Notes: generated by a model from the letters alone, not told the origin. Counted from the first letter of the stretch, positions 48,127 to 59,092 are shown. The stretch is 64,000 nt of DNA from Pseudomonas massiliensis (GCF_000826105.1 NZ_CCYK01000005.1:62001-126000); one strand, 5' to 3'. Made by a program: numbers and translations.

Positions 48127-49283
48127 CAGCGGCTCTCCCTCGTACGCAATTCACGCTGCTGCTGTTGCAGGTCCGCCGCGCTGCGACCGGCGGCGTCCGA
48201 CGCTGGCGCCGCCGAAGGCTGCGCTGGCGATGCCGACCGGCTCTTGTCCATCAGCTTGTCCAGCGGCAAGTAGAGCATGTTGTTCTGCCCCTTGCCGGAA
48301 ACCAGTACCTTGCTGGTGTTGCTGTACACCTCCTGCATGGTTTCTAGGTACAGACGCTCGCGCGTGACGTCCGGCGCCTTGCGGTACTCGGCCAGCAGCT
48401 TGCTGAAGCGGTCCGCCTCACCCTTGGCGCGGGAAACGACTTCATCCCGGTAGCCGTTGGCGTCCTCGATGATTCGCTGTGCCTGGCCACGGGCCTCGGG
48501 CACCACGCCATTGGCGTAGGTTTCCGCCTGGTTGCGGGCACGCTGTTCGTCCTCGCGGGCCCGGATCACGTCGTCGAAGGCTTCCTGCACCTCGCGAGGC
48601 GCGGCGGCGCTCTGCACGTTGACCTGGGTCACGCTGATGCCGGTGCCATAGGTGTCGAGGAAGCGCTGCAGGCGCTCCTTGATTTCCCCGGCCATCTGCA
48701 CCCGGCCCTCGGTGAGCACCTGGTCCATGGCGGTGGAGCCCACCACATGGCGCAGCGCGCTGTCGGTGGCGTGCTGGAGGCTGATCTCCGGCTGATCCAC
48801 GTTGAGCACGAAGTCCTTGAGGTTGGTGATCTTGTACTGGACGGTGAGCGGCACTTCGACGATGTTCTCGTCCTCGGTGAGCATCTGGCCCTGCTTGCTG
48901 TACGCTCGTTCGCGAGTCACGTTCTCGAGGAACTTGCGGTCGAAGGGCGGGAAATAGATGTTCAGGCCCGGCCCTACGGTTTCGTGGTATTTACCGAAAC
49001 GCAGGATGACCGCCTGCTCCTGTTCGTCAACCACATAGACCGCGCTGTACAGCCAGATGGCGGCCAGCACGGCAAGGCCGATGCCCAGCAAGCCCAGCCC
49101 GCCGCCCTTGGAACCCGCAGGCTCGCCGCCGCGGCGCTTGCCGCCACCGAACAGGCCATTGAGGCTTTCTTGCAGCTTGCGGAAGGCTTCGTCCAGATCC
49201 GGTGGCCCCTTGCGATCGCCACCACGGCGGCCGCCCCACGGATCCTGGTTGTTCGAGTTGCCACCCGGCTCATTCCAAGCCAT
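48126..49283 (-). CDS. hflK: HflK, subunit of the FtsH-modulating HflKC complex
   Basis: 385 residues from MAWNEPGGNSNNQDPWGG (49283), with GGAGAG well placed upstream. It has a Gly/Asn/Lys-rich cytoplasmic N terminus, one membrane segment near 75-95 (LGIGLAVLAAIWLYSAVY), the band-7 domain VVDEQEQAVILRFGKY and a C-terminal Ala/Gln/Ser-rich tail. It partners HflC. A 4-residue in-frame extension exists but MAWNEPGG is the family start. Confidence 0.96.
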   Translation of the reverse strand: MAWNEPGGNSNNQDPWGGRRGGDRKGPPDLDEAFRKLQESLNGLFGGGKRRGGEPAGSKGGGLGLLGIGLAVLAAIWLYSAVYVVDEQEQAVILRFGKYHETVGPGLNIYFPPFDRKFLENVTRERAYSKQGQMLTEDENIVEVPLTVQYKITNLKDFVLNVDQPEISLQHATDSALRHVVGSTAMDQVLTEGRVQMAGEIKERLQRFLDTYGTGISVTQVNVQSAAAPREVQEAFDDVIRAREDEQRARNQAETYANGVVPEARGQAQRIIEDANGYRDEVVSRAKGEADRFSKLLAEYRKAPDVTRERLYLETMQEVYSNTSKVLVSGKGQNNMLYLPLDKLMDKSRSASPAQPSAAPASDAAGRSAADLQQQQRELRTRESR

Positions 49284-49379
49284 AGCGCTCTCCATCAGAT
49301 AAAGCTAAGACGCGCCCACGGCGCGTCGGCCAATGCTACAGAATGCCGCCCTTCCCGACCAAACCAACCCGGAAAGCTT

Positions 49380-50681
49380 TTATTGCAAAGTGTGTTCTCG
49401 AATGAACTCTTCTGGCACCAGGCCTTCCCGACTGACCAGTCGGTTGAGTTCTACTCGAGGCAAGCGAACTTCCAGCAGGCTCGCGCCGCTTTCATCATGA
49501 GTTTCACCCTGCACCGCGTTCGCGGAGAACAACTGAGCGCGCAAGCGCCCCAGCCCCTGCGGCAAGCGCAGCGTCGCCACGAAAAGATCTTCGCCGAGCA
49601 GCTCGGCCACCGCCTTGCCAACCAGTTCCAGGCCCAGCCCTTCCCGGGCCGACACCCAGACGCGCTGCGGCTTGTCATCCTCGCCGCGCTGGATATGCGG
49701 CTCCACGCCTTCAAGCAGGTCGAGCTTGTTATAGACCTCCAGGATCGGCAAGCCCTCGGCGCCGATCTCGGTCAGCACTGCCATCACCTGCTCCACCTGG
49801 GCCATGCGTTCCGGCTCGTGGGCGTCGATGACATGCAGCAGCAGGTCGGAGCTGGCCGACTCTTCCAGGGTAGCGCGAAAGGCCTCTACCAGCTTGTGCG
49901 GAAGGTGACGAATGAAGCCCACGGTATCGGCCAGCACGATCGGCCCGATATCCCCAAGCTCCAGCCGGCGTAGCGTCGGGTCGAGGGTAGCGAACAGCTG
50001 GTCGGCTGCGTAGACGTCGGACGCGGTGATCGCGTTGAACAAGGTGGACTTGCCGGCGTTGGTGTAGCCCACCAGGGATACCGAGGGAATGTCGGCGCGC
50101 TTGCGGCCACGCCGGGCCTGCTCGCGTTGGCTGCGGACCTTCTCCAGTCGTGCCTTGATCTGGCGAAGGCGTACACGCAGCAGGCGGCGGTCGGTTTCCA
50201 GCTGGGTTTCACCCGGTCCGCGCAGGCCGATACCCCCTTTCTGCCGCTCCAGGTGCGTCCAGCCCCGCACCAGTCGCGTGCTCATGTGCTCCAACTGGGC
50301 CAGCTCCACCTGGAGCTTGCCTTCATGGGTACGGGCGCGTTGGGCGAAGATGTCGAGGATCAGCCCCGTGCGGTCGAGCACGCGGCATTCGAAGGCGCGC
50401 TCGAGGTTGCGCTCCTGGCTGGGCGTGAGGGTGTGATTGAAGATCACCAGGTCGGCTTCGCCGGTTTTCACCTGGTCGCGAAGCTCTTCGACCTTGCCGG
50501 TACCGATCAGGTACTTGGCGGTCGGCTGATGTCGGGAAACGCTGATGAAAGCGACCGTCTGGGCGCCGGCCGAGGTCGCCAGCTCCTGAAACTCCTGCGG
50601 GTCTTCGCGCGCCTCAGGGTCTTGTCCATCCAGATGAACGAGAATGGCTCGTTCACCACCACCATGGCGCTCGAAGAACAA
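49380..50681 (-). CDS. hflX: GTPase HflX (ribosome-associated)
   Basis: A 433-residue GTPase that splits stalled ribosomes after heat or antibiotic stress. It has the N-terminal HflX domain, a GLRGPGETQLETDRR hinge near 151-165, the G1 motif GYTNAGKST near 205-213, G3 DTVGF and G4 NKLD. Translation must start at a TTG (50681), which has AGGAG 6 bases upstream and gives the family opening MFFERHGGGERA. It lies 12 bases after hfq in the conserved hfq-hflX-hflK-hflC order. Confidence 0.95.
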   Translation of the reverse strand: MFFERHGGGERAILVHLDGQDPEAREDPQEFQELATSAGAQTVAFISVSRHQPTAKYLIGTGKVEELRDQVKTGEADLVIFNHTLTPSQERNLERAFECRVLDRTGLILDIFAQRARTHEGKLQVELAQLEHMSTRLVRGWTHLERQKGGIGLRGPGETQLETDRRLLRVRLRQIKARLEKVRSQREQARRGRKRADIPSVSLVGYTNAGKSTLFNAITASDVYAADQLFATLDPTLRRLELGDIGPIVLADTVGFIRHLPHKLVEAFRATLEESASSDLLLHVIDAHEPERMAQVEQVMAVLTEIGAEGLPILEVYNKLDLLEGVEPHIQRGEDDKPQRVWVSAREGLGLELVGKAVAELLGEDLFVATLRLPQGLGRLRAQLFSANAVQGETHDESGASLLEVRLPRVELNRLVSREGLVPEEFIREHTLQ

Positions 50682-50693
50682 AGCAGGCTCCTA

Positions 50694-50954
50694 TCAGGCG
50701 TTTCCAGGCTCGGCGTCGTTGTGCTCGGCATCGCCAGCACTAGGCAGGCGAATGGCGCGTACAGGAACGACGGTAGAGATAGCGTGTTTGTAGACCATCT
50801 GGCTGACGGTGTTCTTGAGCAGGATCACGAACTGGTCGAAGGATTCGATGGTGCCCTGCAATTTGATACCGTTGACCAGATAGATCGAAACCGCGACTTT
50901 TTCTTTACGCAAAGTGTTCAGGTAAGGGTCTTGTAGCGAATGCCCTTTTGACAT
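50694..50954 (-). CDS. hfq: RNA chaperone Hfq
   Basis: Hexameric Sm-like protein that pairs small RNAs with mRNAs and, in Pseudomonas, works with Crc in catabolite repression. The 86 residues from [20 protein letters not shown] (50954) have the Sm1 motif ([22 protein letters not shown]) and Sm2 ([13 protein letters not shown]). A short acidic tail follows ([12 protein letters not shown]). AAAGGAG is 9 bases before the ATG. An 8-codon upstream extension is not used. Confidence 0.98.
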   Translation of the reverse strand: MSKGHSLQDPYLNTLRKEKVAVSIYLVNGIKLQGTIESFDQFVILLKNTVSQMVYKHAISTVVPVRAIRLPSAGDAEHNDAEPGNA

Positions 50955-51042
50955 GTGCCGCACTCCTTTAAGGATCAATAATAAAACTGCTAAAAATAGT
51001 AGCTGACCGGCTTTCCCCCAAGGATAGACGGCAACGCAAGAC

Positions 51043-52014
51043 TCAGCTCAATATGGAGATCGAGCCAAGGTATTTCAAGGACTGCGTCAGATTGTCGCGA
51101 GCCAGGCTGTCGAGCCAGTGGAGGTCCTGCCAGCCGCGCAACCAGGTGAACTGCCGCTTGGCCAGCTGGCGAGTCGCGATGATGCCGCGCTCTTTCATTT
51201 CAGCGGCGGTAAGCCCGCCATCCAGATGCTCCCACACTTGCCGGTACCCTACCGCCCTGATCGAGGGGAGGCCGGGATGCAAGTCTTCCCTGTCACGCAA
51301 TCGTCTGACCTCGTCCACGAAGCCCTGTTCAAGCATTTGTTCAAAGCGCTGGGCGATACGCGAATGCAACAGCGATCGCTGCGCCGGCGCGATGGCCAGG
51401 CTGGCGACAGTATAGGGCAATTGCGGCTGCGCCGATGCGCCTGCGAGGCCCTTTTCCGCAATTTGCCGCGCGCGCAGGTCGGTCATGCTGACGCCCCCGG
51501 CCCGGTAGACTTCCAGGGCACGGATGATGCGCTGGGGATCATTGGGATGGATGCGCGCTGCGGACACTGGATCGACTTGCGCCAGCTCGGCATGCAAGGC
51601 GCCCAGCCCCTCGCTGGCAAGCTGTGCTTCCAAGGCCTGGCGCACGGCGGGATCGGCGCTGGGCATGTCTGCCAGGCCATCGAGCAGCGCCCGAAAATAC
51701 AGCATGGTCCCACCTACCAACAGCGGGATGCGGCCGCGGGCGGTGCTTTGCGCCATGGCCTGAAGCGCGTCGCGGCGAAAGTCCGCGGCCGAGTAGCTGT
51801 CGGCGGGGTCGAGAATGTCTACCAGCTGGTGAGGGAAGGCTTCCAGCACCGCCTTCGACGGCTTGGCCGTACCGATGTCCATGCCTCGGTAGACCAGTGC
51901 CGAATCGACGCTGATCAGATCGCAAGGCAGTACTCGCGCCAGTTCAAGGGCCAGGTCTGTCTTGCCGGAAGCCGTCGGCCCCATCAGGAAGATGGCCGGG
52001 GGCAGGCTATTCAT
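51043..52014 (-). CDS. miaA: tRNA dimethylallyltransferase MiaA
   Basis: Transfers dimethylallyl to A37 of tRNAs that read UNN codons. From [20 protein letters not shown] (52014) it has 323 residues: P-loop GPTASGKT (12-19), [16 protein letters not shown] (about 36-51), the [19 protein letters not shown] segment and a C-terminal [15 protein letters not shown]. An upstream in-frame extension to 52122 overlaps mutL and is not used. It sits between mutL and hfq, the usual order. Confidence 0.96.
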   Translation of the reverse strand: MNSLPPAIFLMGPTASGKTDLALELARVLPCDLISVDSALVYRGMDIGTAKPSKAVLEAFPHQLVDILDPADSYSAADFRRDALQAMAQSTARGRIPLLVGGTMLYFRALLDGLADMPSADPAVRQALEAQLASEGLGALHAELAQVDPVSAARIHPNDPQRIIRALEVYRAGGVSMTDLRARQIAEKGLAGASAQPQLPYTVASLAIAPAQRSLLHSRIAQRFEQMLEQGFVDEVRRLRDREDLHPGLPSIRAVGYRQVWEHLDGGLTAAEMKERGIIATRQLAKRQFTWLRGWQDLHWLDSLARDNLTQSLKYLGSISILS

Positions 52015-52015
52015 G

Positions 52016-53929
52016 TCAGCGCCCCCGCAGGAACAGTTTGTCGAGTTCATCCACGCCCAGTTGGGTCCAGGTGGGCCGGCCATGATTGCATTGCCCGCTG
52101 CGCTCGGTGGTTTCCATGTCACGCAGCAAGGCGTTCATCTCGGCGATCGCCAGGCGGCGATTGGCGCGCACCGCGCCGTGGCAGGCCATGGTGCCGAGCA
52201 GCTCGTTCAAGTGCGCCTGGATGCGATCGCTGGTGCCGTATTCCATCAGGTCAGCCAGCACGTCGGCCACCAGGCGGTTGGCCTCCGCCTGCTTGAGCAA
52301 GGCCGGAATCTGACGGATCGCCAGGGTTTCCGGGCCTAGGCGCTGCAACTCGAACCCCAGGCGGGAAAACCACTGGGCATGCTCTTCGGCGCAATCGGCT
52401 TCGCGCTGGCTCAGCGCCAGGGCCTCCGGTACCAGCAGCGGTTGCCCGCTGAGCCCTTCGCTGGCCATGGCGACCTTGAGGCGTTCGTACATGATGCGCT
52501 CATGGGCGGCATGCATGTCGACCAGCACCAGCCCATGGGCATTTTCAGCCAGGATGTAGATCCCCTTGAGTTGCGCCAGGGCAAAACCCAGGGGTGGAAT
52601 CTCGCCCTCCTCGGCGGGCAGCGTCGCGCCGGTGGATGCCGCCTCGGGCAAGGGGGCGAAGAAGGCCCGGTAGACGCCCCCCGCCTCTGCCAGCGGCACG
52701 GCGGCGGCACGACGCTCGACGCTGCCGGAGTAGTTGCCATTGCCACCGGTGCCCGACGCAGTGCCAAGGTACGACCGGGACTGGAAAACTTCCTGCTGGA
52801 CCGAGGCCGGACGAGCCGCCAGGGCTATTTCGCCCTGGGGGCCGAATTCACCGGCCACCGCGCCGGACGGGCGCGCCATTGGGGTCACGGCCACGGGCGC
52901 GGCAAGCTGGTCTTGCGGCCGTACCTCGGCCAGGCCCCGGTGCAGAGTGCCATAGAGGAAGTCATGCACCATGCGCCCATCGCGGAAGCGCACCTCATGC
53001 TTGGTGGGGTGCACGTTCACATCCACCACCGCGGGGTCGACTTCCAGGAACAGCACAAAGGTAGGGTGGCGTCCGTTGAACAGTACATCCCGGTACGCCT
53101 GGCGAACGGCGTGGGCGACCAGCTTGTCGCGTACCGCCCGCCCATTGACGAAGAAATACTGCATGTCAGCCTGGCTGCGCGAGAAGGTCGGCAGCCCCAC
53201 CCACCCCCACAGGCGAAGGCCGCTGCGCTCCACTTCCACCGGCAGTGCCTGCTCGAGGAAGCCCGGCCCGCAGATGACGCCAACCCGACGGGCACGCATG
53301 GACTCGTCGTGGGCTTCGTGCAGGCTCAGCACGCTTTTGCCGTTGTGGCGCAGATGGAAAGCGACGTCGAACCGGGCCAGCGCAAGACGGCGGATGACTT
53401 CCTGAAGGTGGTCGAACTCGGTTTTCTCGCTCTTGAGAAACTTGCGCCGGGCCGGCGTGTTGAAAAACAGGTCGCGCACTTCCACCGAGGTGCCCACCGG
53501 ATGGGCGGCCGGCTGAACCCGCGGGGCCATGTCACGACCTTCGGTTTCCACTTGCCAGGCCTCGCTGGCATCTGCCGTGCGCGAGGTCAGCACCAGGCGC
53601 GCCACGGAGCTGATGGAGGCAAGGGCCTCGCCGCGAAAGCCCAGGCTCATGACCCGCTCCAGGTCTTCCAGGTCGCGAATCTTGCTGGTGGCATGACGCG
53701 CCAGGGCCAGGGGCAGGTCTTCGCTACGGATGCCCGAACCGTCGTCGCGCACCTTGAGCAGCTTCACACCGCCTTGCTCGACTTCCACATCGATACGCCG
53801 GGCTCCGGAATCCAGGCTGTTTTCCAGCAGTTCCTTGATGACCGAAGCCGGCCGTTCCACCACCTCGCCAGCGGCGATCTGGTTGGCCAGGCGAGGACTG
53901 AGCAGCTCGATGCGCGCGGCCTCGGTCAT
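52016..53929 (-). CDS. mutL: DNA mismatch repair protein MutL
   Basis: Couples MutS mismatch recognition to downstream repair. The 637 residues have an N-terminal GHKL ATPase with [25 protein letters not shown] near 18-42, DDGSGI and [14 protein letters not shown] near 93-106. A less conserved Ala/Pro/Gly-rich linker (about 335-450) leads to the C-terminal dimerisation domain with [15 protein letters not shown] do not see the DQHAxxExxxxE endonuclease motif; gamma-proteobacteria with MutH usually lack it, whereas many pseudomonads keep an endonuclease-active MutL, so this is worth noting. It overlaps amiB by 4 bases. Confidence 0.95.
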   Translation of the reverse strand: MTEAARIELLSPRLANQIAAGEVVERPASVIKELLENSLDSGARRIDVEVEQGGVKLLKVRDDGSGIRSEDLPLALARHATSKIRDLEDLERVMSLGFRGEALASISSVARLVLTSRTADASEAWQVETEGRDMAPRVQPAAHPVGTSVEVRDLFFNTPARRKFLKSEKTEFDHLQEVIRRLALARFDVAFHLRHNGKSVLSLHEAHDESMRARRVGVICGPGFLEQALPVEVERSGLRLWGWVGLPTFSRSQADMQYFFVNGRAVRDKLVAHAVRQAYRDVLFNGRHPTFVLFLEVDPAVVDVNVHPTKHEVRFRDGRMVHDFLYGTLHRGLAEVRPQDQLAAPVAVTPMARPSGAVAGEFGPQGEIALAARPASVQQEVFQSRSYLGTASGTGGNGNYSGSVERRAAAVPLAEAGGVYRAFFAPLPEAASTGATLPAEEGEIPPLGFALAQLKGIYILAENAHGLVLVDMHAAHERIMYERLKVAMASEGLSGQPLLVPEALALSQREADCAEEHAQWFSRLGFELQRLGPETLAIRQIPALLKQAEANRLVADVLADLMEYGTSDRIQAHLNELLGTMACHGAVRANRRLAIAEMNALLRDMETTERSGQCNHGRPTWTQLGVDELDKLFLRGR

Positions 53930-55338
53930 GGTTGCGCCGCCAAGGCAGCCGAGGGAATGGTCAGCAACTGACCTATTTTCAGGGCATCGCTTTTCAAGTC
54001 ATTGGCGCTGCGCAGCGCGCTTACCGACACCTGGTAGCGGGTCGCGATCATCGGCAGGGTTTCGCCGCTGCGGACCGTATGCTGGCTTTCCGAACGCGCC
54101 AGCTTGCCCGAATCTCGCAGCCAGGCGATGTAGGTACCCGGCGGCGGATTTTGCTCGAAGAATTGCCGTACCCCGGCACGAATGGAACGCGCCAGCGCTT
54201 GCTGGTGAGACGTGGAGCGCAGCTTGCTCGATTCGCCGGCATTGGAAATGAAGCCGGTTTCCACCAGGATGGACGGGATGTCAGGCGACTTGAGCACCAT
54301 GAATGCGGCCTGCTCTACCCGGCTCTTGTGCAAGGTGGTGACCCGGCCGATATTGCTGAGCACCTTCTGGCCCACGTTGAGGCTTGAACTCAGGGAGGCA
54401 GTCATGGACAGGTCCAGCAATACCCCGGCGAGCATCCGGTCTTTGTCGTCGAGGCTGACGTTGCCCGCGCCCCCGATCAGGTCGGAGCGGTTTTCACTGT
54501 CGGCCAGCCAGCGCGCTGTCTCGGAAGTGGCGCCACGCTCGGACAAGGCGAATACCGACGCGCCATAGGCAGCTGTCGAGGGCGCGGCGTCGGCGTGAAT
54601 GGAAATGAACAGGTCCGCCCCTTTCTTGCGGGCAATCTCCGTGCGCTGGCGCAACGGAATGAAGTAATCGCCGGTACGGGTCAGCTCAGCGCGGAAGCCT
54701 TTCTCTTGGTTGATCTGCCGCTGCAGCTCCTTGGCGATCTGCAGCACCACGTCTTTTTCATGCTCGCCCTTGGAGCCGGACGCGCCTGGGTCTTCCCCGC
54801 CATGACCGGCGTCGATGGCGATGATGATGTCACGCTTGCCGTTGGGCACCGGCGCCAGCTTGATCTCGGGTTTGGCCGGTGTTACCGGCAGCGCGGGCGT
54901 GGTGGCGATGGTAGGCGGCGGCGCGGGCGGTTCGGCGTCCGAAGGCTGGTCGTAGAGGTCCACCACCAGGCGGTTGCCATATTGCTGATTGGGCGCCAGG
55001 GTGAAGCTCTTGGGCGTCAGCGGCTTTTTCAGGTCCACCACCACCCGCAGGTCGGTGGGGGTGCGCTGGGCCGTGCGCACGCTGGTGATTGGCGTATTGG
55101 CCGTGGAGACTTTCAATGGCGCGTCCAGGGCAGCGCCATTGATATCGATCACCAGACGATCGGGCGCGGTCAGGGTGAACACGCTGTGCTCCACTGGCCC
55201 CGAAAGATCGAAGACCAGCCGGGTATTATCGGGGGCGCGCCACAGCCGCATGCTCTTGACTTGCGTGACGGCCATTGCGTCGACCGCGAATACCGTAAGC
55301 CAAAGTCCCACGACCGCGACCAGCGCGCGAATGCGCAT
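53926..55338 (-). CDS. amiB: N-acetylmuramoyl-L-alanine amidase AmiB
   Basis: Periplasmic enzyme that cuts the amide bond between N-acetylmuramate and the peptide stem during daughter-cell separation. The 470 residues have a signal peptide (about 1-23), an AMIN targeting domain (about 25-130), a Pro-rich linker and the zinc amidase domain with [16 protein letters not shown] near 173-188. [20 protein letters not shown] and a C-terminal LysM repeat ([28 protein letters not shown]) follow. It precedes mutL with a 4-base overlap. Confidence 0.95.
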   Translation of the reverse strand: MRIRALVAVVGLWLTVFAVDAMAVTQVKSMRLWRAPDNTRLVFDLSGPVEHSVFTLTAPDRLVIDINGAALDAPLKVSTANTPITSVRTAQRTPTDLRVVVDLKKPLTPKSFTLAPNQQYGNRLVVDLYDQPSDAEPPAPPPTIATTPALPVTPAKPEIKLAPVPNGKRDIIIAIDAGHGGEDPGASGSKGEHEKDVVLQIAKELQRQINQEKGFRAELTRTGDYFIPLRQRTEIARKKGADLFISIHADAAPSTAAYGASVFALSERGATSETARWLADSENRSDLIGGAGNVSLDDKDRMLAGVLLDLSMTASLSSSLNVGQKVLSNIGRVTTLHKSRVEQAAFMVLKSPDIPSILVETGFISNAGESSKLRSTSHQQALARSIRAGVRQFFEQNPPPGTYIAWLRDSGKLARSESQHTVRSGETLPMIATRYQVSVSALRSANDLKSDALKIGQLLTIPSAALAAQP

Positions 55339-55353
55339 ATGCTCCCCACCTCT

Positions 55354-55824
55354 TCATTCAATAACCGGCGCCAGGGCGCCTAACCACGATTCGCCACTTG
55401 AGCTGCCGGCGCGCAATTCAAGGCGGCGCCCCTGCTCTTGGGCGCTTATGGTAATGGTCAGGTCAGGCTTTGGCAAAACGCCTTGTCCTTTGGCAGGCCA
55501 TTCCACCAGGCACAGCGCCTCGCCCTGGAAATAATCGCGGATGCCCATGAATTCCAGCTCTTCCGGGTCGGCCAGACGGTAAAGGTCGAAATGGTAGAGC
55601 GACACCCCTTCGAGTTCGTAGGGCTCGACCAGGGTGAAGGTAGGGCTTTTTACCGGCCCGGCGTGGCCGAAACCACGCACGATGCCGCGTGAGAGCGTGG
55701 TTTTACCCGCGCCCAGGTCGCCTTCCAGAAACAGGGTGCCCCGGCCGCCGGTCACCTGGGCAAGCCTGCTACCGAGCGCCGTCATCGCTGTTTCGTCCGG
55801 CATGAAGAGCGTCAGGCTTTGCAT
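55354..55824 (-). CDS. tsaE: tRNA threonylcarbamoyladenosine biosynthesis ATPase TsaE
   Basis: ATPase partner of TsaB-TsaD in forming t6A37 of tRNAs. The 156 residues contain the P-loop LEGDLGAGKTTLSRG near 33-47 and the VKSPTFTLVEPYE switch-like segment. LYHFDLYRLADPEELEFMG follows, near 75-93. Its start overlaps nnr by 13 bases; amiB follows 15 bases later. Confidence 0.95.
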   Translation of the reverse strand: MQSLTLFMPDETAMTALGSRLAQVTGGRGTLFLEGDLGAGKTTLSRGIVRGFGHAGPVKSPTFTLVEPYELEGVSLYHFDLYRLADPEELEFMGIRDYFQGEALCLVEWPAKGQGVLPKPDLTITISAQEQGRRLELRAGSSSGESWLGALAPVIE

Positions 55825-57311
55825 GGGGCTACCTCCTCGAGCAACCGACGAATGGTGGGAATCAGGTCCACAGCGGCCAGGCCGCGCCCTCGCGCGCCTT
55901 CAACCTCACCTGCCCGGGCATGTAGCCATACCCCCAGACAGGCCGCCTCGAAGGCTGGCATATGCTGGGCCAGCAAGGCGCCTATCAGGCCGGACAGTAC
56001 ATCCCCCAGGCCGGCGGTGGCCATGGCAGGATGGCCATGGTTACAGACCGCCAGCCGACCTTCTGGCGCGGCGATCAGGCTGCCAGCGCCCTTGAGCACG
56101 CAAACCGCCTGATAGGTCCTGGCGAGCGCGCGAACAGCCCCCGGCCGGTCCGCCTGCACCTCCTTCACGGACAGGCCCAGCAGGCGCGCGGCTTCGCCAG
56201 GGTGCGGCGTAAGCACAGCCCCTGGTGGCAATTGAACCGCTTTTTCCGCCAACAGGTTGAGCGCGTCAGCGTCCCACACCTGAGCCTTGGGCTGGCCCGC
56301 CACTACCGACAGCAGGCTCCGCCCCCAAGCCCCGGTACCAAGCCCGGGGCCAGCCACCAATACGCTGGCCGCGGACAGCAGCGCCGGAAGCTGATTGGCC
56401 GAAGCCACGGCCGTGGTCATCACTTCCGGTAAACGCGTCAGTGCTGGCGCCACATGCTCGGCACGGGTAGCCAGGGAGACCATGCCGGCGCCGCTACGTA
56501 GCGCGGCTTCAGCCGCCATGAGCGCCGCGCCTCCGGTGCCATGCTCACCTCCGACCACCAATACCCGGCCGAACTGACCTTTGTGAGCCGTCGCCCGACG
56601 CGGCTCGGGCTGTGGCAGATTGCCTGGCCGCAGCAGAGTCGCCTGGCCCGCGGCCTCGCCTCCGGAGGCGCTGTCAGCCCCCAGGCTCGCGAATAACAAT
56701 TGGCCTACATGCGCCGCCGCTTCGCCAGTGAACAAACCGAGCTTGAGGCCAATGAAGGTCAGGGTGAGATCAGCCTGCACCGCACAACCCATGACATGCC
56801 CGGTGTCGGCGTTCAGCCCGGAGGGAATGTCCACCGCCAGCACCGGCAGGCCACAGGTGTTGATCGCCTCGATGGCCTGCCGATGCATGCCGCTGACCTC
56901 GCGGCTCAGGCCTGTGCCCAGCAACGCATCCACGATCACACCGGCCAAGCGGGCGCCTGGTTTCCAGGGCCGGGCACCGACGCCAGCCTCCCGCGCCCGA
57001 GCCAGCGCGGCGGCGGCGTCGCCCCGAGGTTCGTCAGCCCCGGTGAGGGTATAGAGCGTGACCGGCCAACCCGCCTGCCGGGCCAGCGCGGCAATGAGAA
57101 AACCATCCCCGCCATTGTTGCCGTTGCCGGCCAGTACGGTCACTTCGTTCGCATCCGGCCAGCGCTCACGCAGGGCTTGCCAGCAGGCATCGGCGGCACG
57201 CTCCATCAGGGCCAGCCCCGGAGTGCCGGCGGCGATCAGGCGCGCATCCAGGTCTCGAACCTGGGCGGCGCTATGCAGTACGTCGGGTAAGACGGTGTGG
57301 GATAAGGGCAT
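55812..57311 (-). CDS. nnr: Bifunctional NAD(P)HX epimerase/dehydratase (NnrE-NnrD fusion)
   Basis: Repairs hydrated NAD(P)H: the N-terminal epimerase (about 1-215) interconverts S- and R-NAD(P)HX and the C-terminal ADP-dependent dehydratase (about 225-499) restores NAD(P)H. Visible are AGNGNNGGDGFLIA near 59-72, VDIPSGLNADTG near 145-156, VVGGEHGTGGAALMAAEAALRSGAG, VAGPGLGTGAWG and NHGHPAMATAGLGDVLSG near 425-442. Two ATGs stand in tandem (57314 and 57311); the second is better spaced from AGGG. Confidence 0.93.
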   Translation of the reverse strand: MPLSHTVLPDVLHSAAQVRDLDARLIAAGTPGLALMERAADACWQALRERWPDANEVTVLAGNGNNGGDGFLIAALARQAGWPVTLYTLTGADEPRGDAAAALARAREAGVGARPWKPGARLAGVIVDALLGTGLSREVSGMHRQAIEAINTCGLPVLAVDIPSGLNADTGHVMGCAVQADLTLTFIGLKLGLFTGEAAAHVGQLLFASLGADSASGGEAAGQATLLRPGNLPQPEPRRATAHKGQFGRVLVVGGEHGTGGAALMAAEAALRSGAGMVSLATRAEHVAPALTRLPEVMTTAVASANQLPALLSAASVLVAGPGLGTGAWGRSLLSVVAGQPKAQVWDADALNLLAEKAVQLPPGAVLTPHPGEAARLLGLSVKEVQADRPGAVRALARTYQAVCVLKGAGSLIAAPEGRLAVCNHGHPAMATAGLGDVLSGLIGALLAQHMPAFEAACLGVWLHARAGEVEGARGRGLAAVDLIPTIRRLLEEVAPCKA

Positions 57312-57375
57312 CATGCGACCCTGGGTGTGGATGTCTGGCAGAATTATACCTATCAATGCCTTGGTTTCCCTGTCC

Positions 57376-58449
57376 ATGTCCGCTGTTGCACTCGACCTTG
57401 AAGAACTCGCCTCGTCCATCAAGACCTGGGGCCGCGAACTGGGCTTCCAGCAGGTAGGCATCAGTGGCCTGGCCCTGGGCGAGCATGAACAGCACCTGCA
57501 GCGCTGGCTGGAGGCTGGCCACCATGGCGAAATGGACTACATGCAGGCTCACGGCAGCAAGCGCTGGCGCCCCGACGAACTGGTACCGGGTACGCTGCGG
57601 GTGGTGTCGGTACGCATGGATTACCTGCCAGGCGATACAGGTATGGCCGAGCGGCTGGCCCAGCCGGACAAAGCCTATATCTCCCGCTACGCGCTGGGCC
57701 GTGATTACCACAAGGTGGTGCGTAAACGCCTGCAACAGTTGGCGGAGCGGATTCAGACCAGCATTGGCCCCTTCGGTTACCGTGCCTTCGTAGACAGCGC
57801 CCCTGTGCTGGAAAAAGCCATTGCCGAACAGGCTGGCCTGGGCTGGATCGGCAAGAACACGCTGGTGCTCAACCGCAAGGCGGGCAGCTATTTTTTCTTG
57901 GGTGAGCTCTTCATTGACCTACCCTTGCCGGTAGATCCTCCACAGGCCAGCGAGCACTGCGGCAAATGTCGTGCCTGCCTGGACATCTGTCCTACCAACG
58001 CCTTCGTGGGACCCTATCAGCTCGACGCCCGACGTTGCATTTCCTACCTGACCATCGAATACAAAGGCTCGATCCCCGAGGCGTTGCGCCCGCTGATCGG
58101 CAATCGGGTATTTGGCTGCGACGACTGCCAGCTGGTTTGTCCGTGGAACCGTTTCGCCCGCCCCACGGGCGAGGCGGACTTCAGCCCTCGGCACGGCCTG
58201 GACAACGCTGAGCTGGCCGCCCTGTTCCGCTGGGACGAGCAACAGTTCCTCAGCCAGACTGAAGGCTCCCCGTTGCGCCGGGCCGGTTACGAGCGCTGGC
58301 TACGCAACCTGGCGGTGGGGTTGGGCAATGCGCCGACCACCATCGCCGTGGTGGAGGCGCTGCGGGCGCGCCAGGCGGACCCATCGCCATTGGTGCGCGA
58401 GCACGTGGCCTGGGCATTGGCGCGCCATGGCGAACCGGTCGCGAGCTAG
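57376..58449 (+). CDS. queG: Epoxyqueuosine reductase QueG
   Basis: Last step of queuosine synthesis: reduces epoxyqueuosine in tRNA using cobalamin and two 4Fe-4S clusters. From [18 protein letters not shown] (57376) it has 357 residues. Two cluster motifs are visible: [16 protein letters not shown] near 196-211 and [10 protein letters not shown] near 244-253. A HEAT-like C-terminal tail follows. The frame stays open upstream but overlaps the nnr region and is unlike the family. It is divergent from nnr and convergent with orn, overlapping by 4 bases. Confidence 0.95.
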   Translation: MSAVALDLEELASSIKTWGRELGFQQVGISGLALGEHEQHLQRWLEAGHHGEMDYMQAHGSKRWRPDELVPGTLRVVSVRMDYLPGDTGMAERLAQPDKAYISRYALGRDYHKVVRKRLQQLAERIQTSIGPFGYRAFVDSAPVLEKAIAEQAGLGWIGKNTLVLNRKAGSYFFLGELFIDLPLPVDPPQASEHCGKCRACLDICPTNAFVGPYQLDARRCISYLTIEYKGSIPEALRPLIGNRVFGCDDCQLVCPWNRFARPTGEADFSPRHGLDNAELAALFRWDEQQFLSQTEGSPLRRAGYERWLRNLAVGLGNAPTTIAVVEALRARQADPSPLVREHVAWALARHGEPVAS

Positions 58450-58988
58450 GCCTTGATGAAGTGCTCGCGATAGTGCTGCAGCTCGGCGATGGAGTCGCGA
58501 ATGTCATCCAGGGCCAAATGACTGCCACCCTTCTTCAGGCTGTCGCGCACCTGCGGCGCCCACAGGCCAGCAAGAATCTTGAGCGTGGAGACGTCCAGAT
58601 TGCGGTAGTGGAAGTAACTTTCCAGTTCCGGCATATGGCGGTAGAGGAAGCGCCGATCCTGGCAGATGCTGTTGCCACAGATGGGCGACTTGCCCTTGGG
58701 CACCCACTGCTGAAGAAAATCGAGGGTCTGCCGTTCGGCCTCGGCCATTGAAACCTTGCTGTCGCGCACACGCTGGGTCAGGCCGGAGCCGCCATGCTGG
58801 CGGGTGTTCCATTCGTCCATTCGAGCCAGTACTTCGTCGCTGTGGTGGATGGCGATGACCGGGCCTTCGGCCAGGGTATTGAGTTCGCTATCGGTGACGA
58901 TGGTCGCCATTTCGATGATGACATCGGTATCCGGATCCAGGCCGGTCATTTCCAGATCGATCCAGATCAGGTTGGTGGGGTTGAGCAT
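58446..58988 (-). CDS. orn: Oligoribonuclease
   Basis: DEDDh 3'-5' exoribonuclease that finishes RNA decay and breaks down pGpG from cyclic-di-GMP. The 180 residues show the Exo I motif [14 protein letters not shown] near 8-21, a [11 protein letters not shown]xo II region near 113-122, and the [11 protein letters not shown]xo III region near 158-168. Confidence 0.97.
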   Translation of the reverse strand: MLNPTNLIWIDLEMTGLDPDTDVIIEMATIVTDSELNTLAEGPVIAIHHSDEVLARMDEWNTRQHGGSGLTQRVRDSKVSMAEAERQTLDFLQQWVPKGKSPICGNSICQDRRFLYRHMPELESYFHYRNLDVSTLKILAGLWAPQVRDSLKKGGSHLALDDIRDSIAELQHYREHFIKA

Positions 58989-59092
58989 TGAAACCTCCTC
59001 GACAAGACTGCCAAGTGTAGCTTACCGGCGCATGCTAGACTCGCGGCTCGACCCATCGCCCGCAACCGCGCGCCCTCTTTTCCGGTACCTCC

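Noticed and set aside
52379..53971. 530-residue frame antisense to mutL
   Set aside because: Low-complexity, His/Gly/Gln-rich composition typical of antisense to GC-rich genes.
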